A DNA stretch of 64,000 nucleotides from Gloeopeniophorella convolvens (lineage: Eukaryota > Basidiomycota > Agaricomycetes > Russulales): contig WTXD01000041.1 in NCBI GenBank assembly GCA_022496205.1, positions 124,001-188,000 of the forward strand, written 5' to 3'. The stretch's first letter is position 1, and each line of letters starts with the position of its first letter. This document shows positions 1-10,332 of the stretch, one piece after another. Position numbers and translations under genes: made by a program. Under the pieces are notes generated by a model. It was not told the origin of the DNA, did not search any database, and saw only the letters and a program-made list of their open reading frames with translations.

Positions 1-2329
1 GTGGTGCGCGAAGGTCAGGTGACTGTCGAAGTAGATACCAGATATCGCAAGTGAGGCGACGCTTGAATCTCGATATCTTTGTTCTGTTTTGGTGACCACA
101 GCTTGATCTTTGTCGGCATGACCGATTTGTATGGGTCTTTCCTGTATGAGGGACGTTTGAAGTAGATCAGTTCGCTTTTGGACTCCTCGATTTGGAGTCC
201 ATTGCGTGTTAGCCATTCCTGACATTCCGCATATGCTTTGCGGAGGAGCATGTTGACTCTCCGCCATGATGTGGCGCATGCGAATATGTTACCGTCATCC
301 ATGTACATGCTGAGTGATGTGTTGGCCCATTTGCGGCCTATGTGTAGCAGGGGTGATGCGTAGATGATCGATAAGACCGGTGATATCGGGGAGCCTTGCG
401 GCGTTCCCACGAGTAGGTCTATCGGATCACTCGTGAAGCCATTGAATCGGAGTTGGATTTTTCGGTCGGCGAGGAAGGACGCCACCCAGGCGCACGTGTT
501 GACCGAGAAGCCTAGATCTTTGAAGATCTGGACCGCTCGGTCGTGGTTGATGTTGTCGAAGAAGCCTTGGATGTCGAATAGAAGGCTTCCGACGACAAGT
601 CCCTGTTGAAGGGCGAGCTGAGTGTCGTGGATTAGGGCAAGTCCTGCGTCCGTGCAGTTGGACGCGTTCCTGCCTCCAAACTGGTTAGTCAGGATGATAC
701 GGTGTTGGCTGACGTCGAATAGGATGCATCTGGTCATGACTTTTTCCAGGAGTTTGCCGAAGCACTCTAGGAGGGCGATTGGACGCCAGTTTTTGACCTG
801 TGTGTAGTCAGTGCGATTGGGTTTAGGAATCATGACTACCATTGCCGTCTTCCAAGGGCGTGGTGTGACCAAGCGGAGGCACGCGGCAAAGAGCCTTGTG
901 ATCCGGTCCGGGTGAATTTCCCAGACCGCCCGGATGAGGCGGTACGCATGTCCGCTTCTACCGGGGGCCGATTTGAGGGAAGTGCCTTGTATGCATCCGC
1001 GATCTCTTGTTCGCAGATCGGGTGGTCAGCTCTAGTAGGGTGGGGCTCAGGGTCGTCATCGAAATGAAGCGCTACTTAGGTGGCTCGGCATTGAAGCACC
1101 GTTTCCGGAACGCGTTGGCAATTAATGGAGCAGAATCAAGTAGTGTTCCGTTCTCCCCTTGGAGGAACGGTACTTGTTTCATCCGTCTTCCATGACGCCA
1201 TTGTGCTGCGTTCCAGAGAGTTTCGATGTCTGCGTGGTCAAGTAGTTCGTTAGCCCAGTCGCGTTTGGCTTTTTTAACCGTTCTCTTGAGTTTCTTGCTG
1301 AGTTCTCTTTGTTTGTCCTCGTCGGGCTCCTTGCGGAGTTCCGTGATAGCCGCTTGACACTCTGAATTCCACCACCTGGACTCATATTTGGACGGTTTAC
1401 GTTTTTTCATGGACGCAGCGAGTGCCGTGTCTATGTCGTAAATGAGGGATTCTGCCTCGCCGTCGAGTTGCCATTGGTTGTTGAGGGGAATGGAGTTTTC
1501 GGGCCGGATGACGAAGTTCTCGGCCCATTCGGTCATGTAGTCTGGATCGACTACGTAACCGTTTGGGCCTACGTCTTCAATGACGTCATCTGGGGGTATT
1601 TGCGGCGACAAAATGATGAGTAACGCTGCGTGGTCTGAGCCGAGGCTCGCAGCGCGATCAATGAAGAAATTGAAGAAGGTACGGTTAATGTGGCTTTGGT
1701 AGTTGATCCACATGAGGTCTAGAACGGAGTCACGTTGGTCGCCTCGCCCCAGCGCGTGGTAACGCCTGGTTGGTTGACGAGACTCATGAAGTTGTCTTGT
1801 GCCCATTCTATCACTTCGTCTGCGCGTGCAGACTTCGTGAAGTCAGGGTGACTCCATGAGGATGGTGAAGGTTGAAGTCGCCAGCGACGAGGGTAGGAAT
1901 GAGTGGCTCGATTGGTAGCTCGAGCAGTGCTGTTAGTGCCGAAGGGTTTTCGACATCGTGATAGAGGTTGATGACCTCAGCTCGGAAGTTGCCGCGGCGG
2001 ACATCTAATGAGATTACGCAGTTATGCGCAACTCTGTCTGGCCGGGCCGTGATTTTGAATCTGCAATTAGAGCGGGAGTAGGCGACGACTTTCGCCACTG
2101 AGTCAGCTTTGGTCATAGGATAATGGATGTCCCATCCCGGGGCGGCTACTGCCCCAAGGACTTCGACACCAGTTGGGTTCGTGTCTGATCTCATGGTGCC
2201 GACGTGGTTATACCATGGTTCTTGAATGAGGATAAGATCGTGCTTGTTTTCTGAATTGTTGAGGAGGGCATGCGTCACGGCGTTCCGGCGCTGCATATTG
2301 ACGCTCATGACTGATAGTTGTTCAGTCAT
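1..2329 (-). pseudogene. LINE ORF2 (endonuclease-reverse transcriptase), frameshifted and partial
   Basis: The start is the ATG at 2329, overlapping the ORF1 stop. The N-terminal part is an endonuclease/exonuclease/phosphatase-fold domain (LILIQEPWY, GDFNLHH). A reverse transcriptase domain lies at about 15-960, with the catalytic YMDD box at about 290-301 and the block GTPQGSPISPVLS. Homologous sequence jumps between frames at about 1850, 1750, 1075, 985 and 34, giving at least five frameshifts. The open pieces are 1811-2329, 1072-1806 and 15-872. The region between about 872 and 1072 also carries recognisable coding sequence in other frames. The gene continues past base 1. Either this is a decayed copy or the assembly has indel errors; the intact ORF1 beside it argues against uniformly bad sequence. 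Confidence 0.85.
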
Positions 2330-5300
2330 ACTTGAGCCTCGTCGATAGAGTCGATTGCTGGGATCTTGTATTTGCGGCGGAGGGGGCAATCAGGTGACCT
2401 GACATCATGCCAGTCGTCGGCCTTTAGCTGTTTGCCTGCCTTGACGCAGTTGAAACAGCGGAAAGTGCATTGGCAGTCGCCATGTACCGGGTGACGTTTG
2501 ATGTCTGCCTTGTTAGGGCAGCGTACTGAGTGGTCAGCAGATCGGTGGTTTTTGCCGCATTTGTAGCAGCGATACTCGTCCTTGCTCATGCGGCAGGACT
2601 CGGTGAGGTGGCCGAAGGACCAGCAGCAGTCACATTGGGTGAGCGCTGGTTTGGTCACATACTTCTCGCATCTCACACGTTTTCCGAACATGTGGAGATT
2701 GGTGGCTTTGATAAGCTGCTTAGTCATGTCGCCGTCATAGTCGATGAAAGCGAATGAGACGGAGGAAAGGGGTTGTCCCTGCATCTCGCTTGGTTTGCGA
2801 ACCCATCGTGGCTCGAGGGTGAATTTGATGTTGCGAAGCATCGGGTTAGCGTAGATGACTTCGTTGCGGAGTTGTGATTCTGTGTAAATGACACCGGCAC
2901 GTTCGCCGTCGTCATCAATAGGGTAGCATGGGACGCCATGGAAGGCGACCCTAGTCCACCCGTTGCTGATGAGCACTTCGCCGCCGTCTGGGAATGGCGC
3001 GAGTAGGTATGGTGTGATCTGTTTGATGCGGTCTGGGTTAATGTGTTCGGAGAAAGTGTACACGAAGTTGTTCGTGTTGCGAGCCCAGCGGCCGCCCGTG
3101 AGTGGGACGGTCGACTGATGGTCCCGCAGCACGCGTTGGACTTGCTGGCATATACTCCAGCCTGTTACGCGGTCTCGTGATACGTATTGGTCGAGTGCGC
3201 CTGTCTTCCGCATGATGACGACTTCCGTCGGGGGAAGTGGTTCTTTCGGCGGAGGGGCGGCTTTGGCTTTCTCGATCTGGTCATCGATCGTTAGCTGATT
3301 GGTTGGTGGGGCTTTCCCACGGCCACGGCCTTTGCCCGCTGCGCGAGCGTAGGACACGTCGTGCCAGTCAGACTGTTTGGTTAGTGGGTGTGGGGGTTTC
3401 TCGCCCATCGCGCGTTTGGCTGCTTCGAGAGTCTTTGCAAAGTGTGGCGCGAGCGGTTGGTCCTTAGGTTTGGTCGCGTTGGCCCACGTGGCCTGCGCTA
3501 CCTCATCGAACGATGGGAAAGGGTTCGCGGCCACTGCCGCATCAATCCTCGCTTCTTGCGAAGACGGGGTCGTGGGTGCGTTGGGTGGGGCTGGTGCTGA
3601 GGGTTGGTTAGCGTTCGTCGGTTTGGGTGCGGTGACCCGACTGAATCCACCCCCAGCACGTGAGGACGGCGCTAAGATTGGGTTCCTAGCCTCGAGGCGG
3701 TCGAGGCGGTCGATGAGAGGTGAGAGGGACGATGAGATCGCCTCCTGGAGTGCTTCCACCCATCCCTTGGGTTTCAGCCTGTCCGACATGGCGAAATAGT
3801 CGGGGTCAGTAGGTTTCTCCATTGTGAATTTTTTCGGGTCGTCTAATTTGTCGTTGCCTACCGCCCGTAACATCCCATCATAGTCCATGGACTCGTGAGA
3901 GCTGGACCTTGGGCGTTTAGGGCCGGGCAGGGCTTGGATGGTGAACTTGTTCGGGTCGCTAAGCTGGTTGTTACCGACCGTCTGCAGCAAGCCCTCGTAG
4001 TCCGTAGACTCTTGGGAGCTGGTGAGCGTGGGCAACGCGGATGACTGTTGAGATGGCGGGTTAGCGGGTGTCTCGGTGGCGGTTGGGACCGCTCCAGCGT
4101 CAGCCGGAATAATCTCGGGGTCTGGGGTAGGAGCACGCGACGGGTTATGGATGCTCGCGGCGACACCCTGTTGGAATGCTTGTGATGTCGTAATCGCAGG
4201 TGCGATGTTAGCGTCATCTTCGACTGTCATATATGATATATGACTCTCTGCCCGCCGAGCTGGAGCAGGAGCATCGAGGTTCATGCCCTCATTCTGGTTA
4301 GAGTGCGCAGAGTGGGCTGAGACGACTGAGTTTGATCTTTGGCGTTTGGCCTTTGGCGTGCGTGAGCCCTCGCGTTGGGCGGTCGGGGTGGGCGCTGTAG
4401 GTTGGTCAGCAAGTTCAACGGGGTGGATATCATCCCAGGCGTGGTTCATCACGCGAGCCCAGTCAATGGTCTCTCGAGTGAGTGCGGTGTGTACCCCCGC
4501 CTGTCTGAATGCAGCTGCCGTGATCTCGCGGCCGTCCTGATCTTTCAGGATGGCTGCGTCGGGCAGCGTGAACTTCTCAGCTTGTACCAGTTGTATGGCG
4601 TCGACGAATACTTGGTTTTCGAATTTGGTTTGGTTGCATTTGACGTACTCGTGTAGGTCGACTTTGATCTTGTTGAGCGCTGCTTCAAAGTGCGTTCGCT
4701 TGAACTTGTCGAGTTTGGTTTTGAAGGCCGCGCTGATCTTCAACTTGTTCTCCTCCTCTTCAAGGATTCTGCGACGCATATCTGCTAGTTCCCGGTGAAA
4801 GTCAGGGTCAGCGTCTAGCGTGGCTTTGCGCTTCAGGATTTGTTCGCCCTTGTGGACGTCGATATGGCGGAGGATTTCGAGTTCACCGTCTGCTTGTGCA
4901 GTGTTTTCGAAATCTCTGAGTCGGTAATTGACTTCTTCTTGGATTGCCTTCTCGCGTTGGGGGCCTTCGGCGTCCCATTTGTCGAGGTACGCTTTGCGTT
5001 CCCTTTCGCTGAATTCTTGGCGGATGGCGTCCTTATCGAGTCTTCGATCGATGATCGTAGATACGAGGCGTTGTTCTAGATCGAAGATCTGCGCGGGTTC
5101 GATCTCGTCTGTGGAGCCGCACGCGTCGCAGATAACAATACGCTGTGGGTAATGTCCGAGGACACGTGAAAGCCTCGCGATTTCCGCGCGGGCTGAGGTA
5201 GCGGATTCGTCGGTGGAGGGTGGGTGGATGCGCGGGAGGGCTAGTGTGGCCGCTCTGGAGATGGATGACAGTAGGTTGAGGATGTCGGTACTGTTCCAGT

Positions 5301-5661
5301 TGGCAAAGTTCCAATCCTTCCGGTCTGTGGAAGTCGTGGTATGCCAATCTTCGGGGATGTTTTGGGCGAAATATTTGCCCCTCTGAGCTATGTTCTCCAA
5401 GATGGTTTCGATGGTGCTCTCCCAAGCAAATCCTCCTTGGGAGGTGCCAGAGAATTCGAGGATGTCGTGGAATGTAGTGTCTGAAGTGGTTTGTCCTCCG
5501 GCGAAGGTCCCGCCTTGAGGTGCGACGGTGTAAGGGCTGATGTAGGTGATAGGTGCAGCATTGGAGGGGACGCCGTCTTGCGTGGGCTGCGACGACAAGA
5601 CGATCTCTGAGCCCGGTGGCTCGTTCGGAGGTCCTGGGGGAGTCCCAGTGTCCGGTTCCAT
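2326..5661 (-). CDS. LINE ORF1 protein, gag-like with zinc knuckles (1111 aa)
   Basis: A single uninterrupted 1111-codon frame. The N-terminal half is charged and probably helical with coiled-coil character (roughly residues 200-370). The middle is low-complexity and rich in Pro/Ala/Ser/Gln. Near the C-terminus are cysteine-histidine motifs: a CCHC knuckle reading CDCCWSFGHLTESC, a second reading CYKCGKNHRSADHSVRC, and a third Cys-rich stretch. Proteins of this kind bind element RNA in the ribonucleoprotein particle. The stop codon overlaps the ORF2 start as ATGA (2326-2329). Being intact next to a broken ORF2 is unusual. The long plus-strand open frames across it are shadows. Confidence 0.85.
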   Translation of the reverse strand: MEPDTGTPPGPPNEPPGSEIVLSSQPTQDGVPSNAAPITYISPYTVAPQGGTFAGGQTTSDTTFHDILEFSGTSQGGFAWESTIETILENIAQRGKYFAQNIPEDWHTTTSTDRKDWNFANWNSTDILNLLSSISRAATLALPRIHPPSTDESATSARAEIARLSRVLGHYPQRIVICDACGSTDEIEPAQIFDLEQRLVSTIIDRRLDKDAIRQEFSERERKAYLDKWDAEGPQREKAIQEEVNYRLRDFENTAQADGELEILRHIDVHKGEQILKRKATLDADPDFHRELADMRRRILEEEENKLKISAAFKTKLDKFKRTHFEAALNKIKVDLHEYVKCNQTKFENQVFVDAIQLVQAEKFTLPDAAILKDQDGREITAAAFRQAGVHTALTRETIDWARVMNHAWDDIHPVELADQPTAPTPTAQREGSRTPKAKRQRSNSVVSAHSAHSNQNEGMNLDAPAPARRAESHISYMTVEDDANIAPAITTSQAFQQGVAASIHNPSRAPTPDPEIIPADAGAVPTATETPANPPSQQSSALPTLTSSQESTDYEGLLQTVGNNQLSDPNKFTIQALPGPKRPRSSSHESMDYDGMLRAVGNDKLDDPKKFTMEKPTDPDYFAMSDRLKPKGWVEALQEAISSSLSPLIDRLDRLEARNPILAPSSRAGGGFSRVTAPKPTNANQPSAPAPPNAPTTPSSQEARIDAAVAANPFPSFDEVAQATWANATKPKDQPLAPHFAKTLEAAKRAMGEKPPHPLTKQSDWHDVSYARAAGKGRGRGKAPPTNQLTIDDQIEKAKAAPPPKEPLPPTEVVIMRKTGALDQYVSRDRVTGWSICQQVQRVLRDHQSTVPLTGGRWARNTNNFVYTFSEHINPDRIKQITPYLLAPFPDGGEVLISNGWTRVAFHGVPCYPIDDDGERAGVIYTESQLRNEVIYANPMLRNIKFTLEPRWVRKPSEMQGQPLSSVSFAFIDYDGDMTKQLIKATNLHMFGKRVRCEKYVTKPALTQCDCCWSFGHLTESCRMSKDEYRCYKCGKNHRSADHSVRCPNKADIKRHPVHGDCQCTFRCFNCVKAGKQLKADDWHDVRSPDCPLRRKYKIPAIDSIDEAQV

Positions 5662-5763
5662 TGCAAAAACTATGTACGACTACTGTCTGCTGAGGGGTCG
5701 CGAGGTATTCCAGGCGTGTTCCCAAAGAGGAAGGTAGTGGTCAAAGAAGAAGAAGCTGTCACG
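5662..5763 (-). other. Presumed LINE 5' leader
   Basis: About 100 nt between the G15 run and the ORF1 ATG. It is purine-poor on the element strand near its 5' end (several CTTCTT units) and has no coding potential. LINE promoters normally lie in this leader, but I see no specific motif. Confidence 0.5.
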
Positions 5764-5778
5764 CCCCCCCCCCCCCCC
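5764..5778. repeat. Homopolymer C15 at the retrotransposon junction
   Basis: Fifteen C on the plus strand, which is G15 on the element strand. It sits exactly between the LINE 5' leader and the truncated reductase copy. Extra non-templated G at the 5' end is known for LINE insertions, but 15 is long, and the true length may be blurred by sequencing. Confidence 0.9.
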
Positions 5779-5781
5779 GCG

Positions 5782-6196
5782 CGTTTCTCATGCTTGCGCT
5801 CACGGTGAACCGCCCGTTACCGCGCTCGTGCGTGCTCACACTGACTGGTCAACGTGCGCACAGGTGACCTGGATGTGCCACCTGAGCTTCGACAAGTGGC
5901 GCCGCGGCCTCTTCCGCCTGTACGCCCCCTGTGTTTGCGCCACCGCTGACTGTATACTGACCCATGGGGCAGCGACGAGGACTATTGCAGGGCGGTGCTG
6001 CGCACGCAGATCACGCGGTGGATCTTCCAGGTGTTCAACATGACCTTCATCGGTGCGCCCTCTCCCAAGCCCCTTTCCCCCACTACCCGTCCTCACGCTC
6101 GCACGCGCGCATACACACACAGCGGCGATCGAAAAAGCGCTCCTGCTCCTCATCGCGCTCCCCGCGCTACGCGCCACTGCGCATCCGACGCCGTCT
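5782..6196 (+). pseudogene. Truncated copy of the DUF1295 reductase gene
   Basis: This stretch matches 10630-11042 of the intact DUF1295 gene closely, in introns as well as exons. It carries the end of exon 1, intron 1, exon 2, intron 2, exon 3, intron 3 and the start of exon 4. All splice signals are kept and the three exon pieces can still be read in frame, with one codon missing in exon 3. It lacks the 5' half, where the LINE begins, and stops matching at about 6196, shortly after the exon-4 coding for an Ala-His-Pro-Thr-Pro stretch. It is best read as a recent segmental duplication broken by the LINE insertion and a 3' truncation. The 5' piece may lie left of the window. Confidence 0.85.
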
Positions 6197-6724
6197 AACA
6201 GGTGCGTCTCCAGCGCAAATTGGTCCTTGCACGTGCAGTGGCATCAGTTGGCCACCCCTCTTCGGATCGCCGAGAATACGTCAAATTAAGGCGTGATTGT
6301 CGGTGTGTGCCACACCAAGGCTCGAGGAGCGTACGGATCCTGTCGTCCAAGGCATCTCGCGTGTCGAACCGCACGAGCCGAGCCGTCACCGAAGGCCGAG
6401 TTCAACGAATGCTCCGCGACTAGATTCTGCATCGCGCGACGCATGACCCTGTGACATGCAAGCGGCAGCGGTACTCGCTCCAGTCTTGACTCCTGAGCAC
6501 TTATTGATTCTATTATTCGCAGATCAATGTCTAAGGATCTGATATCGACAGCAGTACACAGCAAAGTACGTGCAATCATCGATGTGCGCATATAGAGCTT
6601 GTTTAGCTGTAAACGGCCGATCCTAATATACATATAGATAGAGCGGGCGGGTGAAGATCCATATAGAGGAATATCATAAATCGCAATGCCAGTGAGGCGC
6701 GGAGTGAACAGGTTTGGGGTGGCT
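6197..6724. other. Non-coding interval
   Basis: No gene is supported. A short piece around 6398-6424 resembles 10019-10044, just upstream of the intact DUF1295 gene, and may be a small repeat or duplicated flank. The rest is AT-richer than the neighbours. Confidence 0.4.
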
Positions 6725-8001
6725 CTACAATAACATAAATGCATTGTGGACTTTACATGTGGCGATGTCCAAGCTCTCCAACAGAAAATCGGGCATAATC
6801 CAGCGGCGCGTCACGTATAAGCCATGTCGATCAGCAGCGTAATCACTGGCTCCCTCCAGCGAAATGTTGTTCTTGAAGAATTGGTCGATCAGCCAATCTA
6901 CATCGTAGATGACACAACATTCCTCTCGGGCCATGTCGGTATGACTATGCACCCCGCGGAGGTGGGCAAGATACGCGTCTTTTCGATACCCTGTCCAGGA
7001 GCAATCAGGTTCCCGGCAATAGATGTAGTTCGCGAAATGCGAGCGCTGGTGTCGCTCGCGCTCCTGATGACGGTTGAACCTCTCTGGGCAAAAAGGGCAA
7101 CACGACTGGGGGTGGAATGCGAAGGACGCGTTGAGCACCGGTTTGGCGCGGCGTCTTCCGCGGCGGGTCCTCTCGCGAGAACTTTTGTGGGTGCTTGAGT
7201 GGGCGCGTTTGCGGGCCAGGCCCAGGGAGGAACTTGAATCGCCAACAATCTGCGGATCGGAAGGGCTCTGTTGAGGCATCACGAGCAGCGCCGATGAGCC
7301 CTCAGTGACATGCGCTGGTGACTCCTGTGCGTGGAAGGATGGCGGTCCGGGTGTCTGGAGTGAAAGGTCAGGCGTGTAAAGGAATCGAACCGAGCGAGAG
7401 GTTACATTTTCCGTTGCTGTTGGAAATATCCCACCTCTCTGCTGATAGACGATCGTAGAGCCATCTTCCAAGGAAAATGGATCACCCAAAGCACCAGTGG
7501 GAGTGATGCAGGTTTGGTGCCCGTGAACGTGGTTTTGCGACGGTGCCACCGATCCTCCAGCACACGAAGCACACATGGGGGGCGGCCCGTTAACTTGGAT
7601 GTTAGTTTGATACCAGGAAGGAGGAGCTTGGCCTTCATCACCGATTGTGCCTTGCAAACAGTCTCCGGTGTGGATATACTATGGAGAGGGGTGAACTGAA
7701 CTGAACTGAACTGATGCGAGGTATATAGGAACATTACTTCAACCGCACGTGGCTCATAGATATTGGCTTCAATACTATCGGGGACGAAGGAGTATGGGTT
7801 GCCGTCATTTTCAATGGGGCCGGGCGCATCAGCAACGAAGGAAGACGCGTCGACGACGGGGTTGTGTGTGAGAGCGACGAAGTTGGATAGATTCGAAGCG
7901 CGAGAGAGCGTACTCGCAAAGTAATCGAATGAGTCAACGTTCCCGCTGAACATGGGTTGCGGAAAGATGTTAGAAGACATGGGGAGAAATTTGCGAGACA
8001 T
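6725..8001 (-). CDS. C2H2 zinc-finger protein, two fingers (about 405 aa)
   Basis: Two exons: 8001-7738 and 7678-6725, with a 59-nt intron joined in phase 0. The first 250 residues are Ser/Pro/Gln-rich with no domain I know. A basic stretch (SSRERTRRGRRRAKP) precedes two fingers near residues 280-330. Finger 1 is C-x2-C-x12-H-x3-H (CPFCPERFNRHQERERHQRSH, written here only by its spacing residues Cys-Cys-His-His). Finger 2 is C-x4-C-x12-H-x4-H. A C-terminal tail of about 80 residues follows. It is likely a nuclear DNA-binding regulator, but its target is unknown. The start is the first ATG after a possible TATA box; an upstream in-frame ATG at 8106 is possible. Such genes are common and fast-evolving in mushrooms. 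Confidence 0.7.
7693..7714 (-). repeat. Pentanucleotide repeat inside the C2H2 gene intron
   Basis: Four tandem GAACT units (plus strand) fill the middle of the 59-nt intron, so a change in copy number would change intron length directly. Confidence 0.8.
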
Positions 8002-8043
8002 GACTTTCGTCTTGGGGGAAGGCCGCAAGGGGGGCGCAGCAGG

Positions 8044-8049
8044 CTTATA
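8044..8049 (-). promoter_or_regulatory. Possible TATA box of the C2H2 gene
   Basis: TATAAG on the minus strand lies 43 nt before the chosen ATG at 8001. It would imply a very short leader if that ATG is used. Confidence 0.35.
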
Positions 8050-8202
8050 CCGAACGCTTTTATCTAGCGAAGAGGGAGTGGTGTGAAGGTGTGCCCCGGG
8101 GAACATAGAGAACGAACCGTGTGAAACGCCTTACTCCAACCAGCCTCGCCGGCACGCAGACCCGGGGTGATAATTGGCTTGCGAGGTGACCTACCCCGGA
8201 AA

Positions 8203-8244
8203 CACTGGCACTGGCACTGGCACTGGCACGGGTGCGGGTGCGGG
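8203..8244. repeat. Hexanucleotide repeat (CACTGG)n degrading to (TGCGGG)n
   Basis: Four perfect CACTGG units, then CACGGG, then two TGCGGG units. It lies in non-coding sequence upstream of the C2H2 gene. Confidence 0.85.
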
Positions 8245-10332
8245 CATAAACATCCTGTCGGGATCGCGATGGGTGTGTTGTCGGAATCGGGACGGGCCTA
8301 ATACGGATCGAGGCTCTAATGCGGCTCGAGTCCCGACGCAGAATTTTGAGAGCGCCGATGAGTGATGGATGAAAGACACGCGGCGATGGTCGGAAGACAT
8401 GGACGCAAGTATGAGGCAAAACAAGTGATTGGCTCCTGGGTATCCGGAGATTGGGGCCGCACCATCCTTATCTCGGGCGTGGTGGATCGCTGTCGAGGAG
8501 AGGTATTGCCATGATATTGCAACGGTGCAGATTTCCTGTGGACACGTGGCTTCGAGATGACCAGCGCGACGCCGTGGACGATGATGGCTGGCGAGCTCCT
8601 TATATAACGGAGACCTGTCTAAGTATGCTGTGGAGAAATGAGCGCCGCCGCCAGAGTCTTACATACTGTGAAGTATCTCGGCGAAGAGTTTGGCGCATCC
8701 CAAGCATCGGCTTTGTTGTTATAATAGTATCAGTGTCGGTTTTCTCCCCAGTGAATCCCCTATAAAGATATCATACGAGTAGTTGGGTACGAGCCATAAA
8801 GGGGAACTGAAGTTTGAACGTACGGGTAATACTGCCGAGCCCATTTTCCCGGGTCGGGAGTGACTGAATAAAGAACAAGAGTGATGTGAAATGCGGAGCC
8901 AAGGCTTTGGAGGGAGGGAAGGATGGCGAGGGGTGCCGGTGAGGGCCCTGCATGGCGAGGGCGTGCCCATGCCTGCCGTTGTATTTTGCCGCTGGATCCC
9001 ACGCAGAGCAACATGATGATCACGGCGCTAGCGCGCGCACAGACTTCTGGCCGTATACGTCGCGTCTGCTCGGAGGCCTCAGGCTTCCGCCGACTGACGC
9101 GCATACCAAAGCGTGCCATGACCTAAAGGCCTAACGTCAGGTGCCACAGCAACCAAACTATGATGTACCTCAATTGTCCACACGACCGATTCTTTGCGCT
9201 TGTTCTCGCCTTATTGAGACCACGTACCTCACGCAGGCTATCGCATTATCAGCAGAGTCCAAGAGCTCGTTCAGTAGCCGTGTCGCCGAAGATCAGAAGC
9301 GATGACCTTCGCTGCGAGAGCTGCCGTTCTGTCTGCGATGGCCTCTGTCAGACAAAGACTGAGGCTGTTCACTGGCATCGAGGGCCTCCTCTAGGGATGT
9401 GCATACTTCTAGAACGTCTCCGTTGCGGACATGGTCGTCTGCCCTCGCCCGATCGAGGCGCTCTCTCGCCATAGCGTGGCTGGAAATATGTCACCTATGC
9501 TGTTAGAATTGGCCCCTCGCATATCCTAGCAATCCTAGCGTACACAATTTGGATATTGAGTGTACAGTACTCTTGACAAGGGGTTATAATGGATTCGCGA
9601 ATCAACAAAGGGCTTCTCGTGTTCAACATGTAGCGGCTAGCCAAGAGAAGTTACCGCCGCGCCCGGCACTTCGTCCTTGCGCATGCTATAATGGTGCCCG
9701 GCAGCCCCCTTGCAGTCCATGCTTGAGAGTAAATATTACTAGGGACGCGTTCCGGGAGATCAAGGCTCCTCCGTGGTAGTGTGTACCACGTGGATTTCAT
9801 TTGCGCCCACGACAAGGCTTGGTCGATTGCAACGTCGTATCAACGCAGTCGCAGCTCCATGCAGTTGAGGCGCTTGTTGGAGCAGTACACAGAGCTTTAA
9901 GAGCTTGAAGTTCAGCCTCTTGAAGGTGGCGGTTGGGAAGTGATGGAAGCACGGGAGATGATATCGATGGTTTCACATAGGCTTGCTGCGCTCCGTCTGG
10001 CTCCGTCGGCTAGACCGTCTCAACGAACGCTCCGCGGCTACTGATCACGGTATGCAAATCACGGGCCACTTGAACAAGGTCCGATGTGTGAACGCGTCTG
10101 TTTGAGTCTGGTTATTTTCAGACCGACACCGTGTATCAAGACTCTTTTCTGTACTGTTCGATAGCAGCCCTTGATGTTCCTTCCACCCTCGCGATCCGAC
10201 CCAACCAGCGCTGAGGCCAGGTCCATCACCATCAGATAAGATTAGCGCGTGCATGACGACGCGGAGCGGGAGACACTAATGCTCCCACGCAACTCCTTTC
10301 CGGCGCAGCACACCACTGTAACATCGACCACC

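Larger units (their letters stand above)
1..5778 (-). mobile_element. Non-LTR retrotransposon (LINE), left side cut by window edge
   Basis: On the minus strand the element reads 5' leader, ORF1 (gag-like, zinc knuckles), ORF2 (apurinic-type endonuclease then reverse transcriptase). This order is typical of fungal LINEs of the Tad/L1-like group. The 3' part of ORF2 and any poly(A) or simple-repeat tail lie beyond base 1. The 5' end is marked by a run of 15 C on the plus strand (G15 on the element strand, 5764-5778), directly joined to a broken copy of a cellular reductase gene. ORF1 is open over its full length, but ORF2 changes frame several times, so this copy is probably unable to move on its own. 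No target-site duplication can be judged because only one end is visible. Confidence 0.9.
8002..10332. other. Non-coding interval between the C2H2 and DUF1295 genes
   Basis: About 2.3 kb with only short frames lacking codon bias or recognisable motifs. It contains the hexamer repeat at 8203-8244 and a TATATAA at about 8600 with no gene behind it. The upstream regulatory regions of both flanking genes must lie here. Some stretches (8760-9120, 9160-9780) are open for 75-120 codons but resemble nothing I know. Confidence 0.5.

Noticed and set aside
7381..7395. tRNA B-box-like sequence GGTTCGATTCC on the minus strand
   Set aside because: No T-stem pairing or A-box; it lies in the coding exon of the C2H2 gene.
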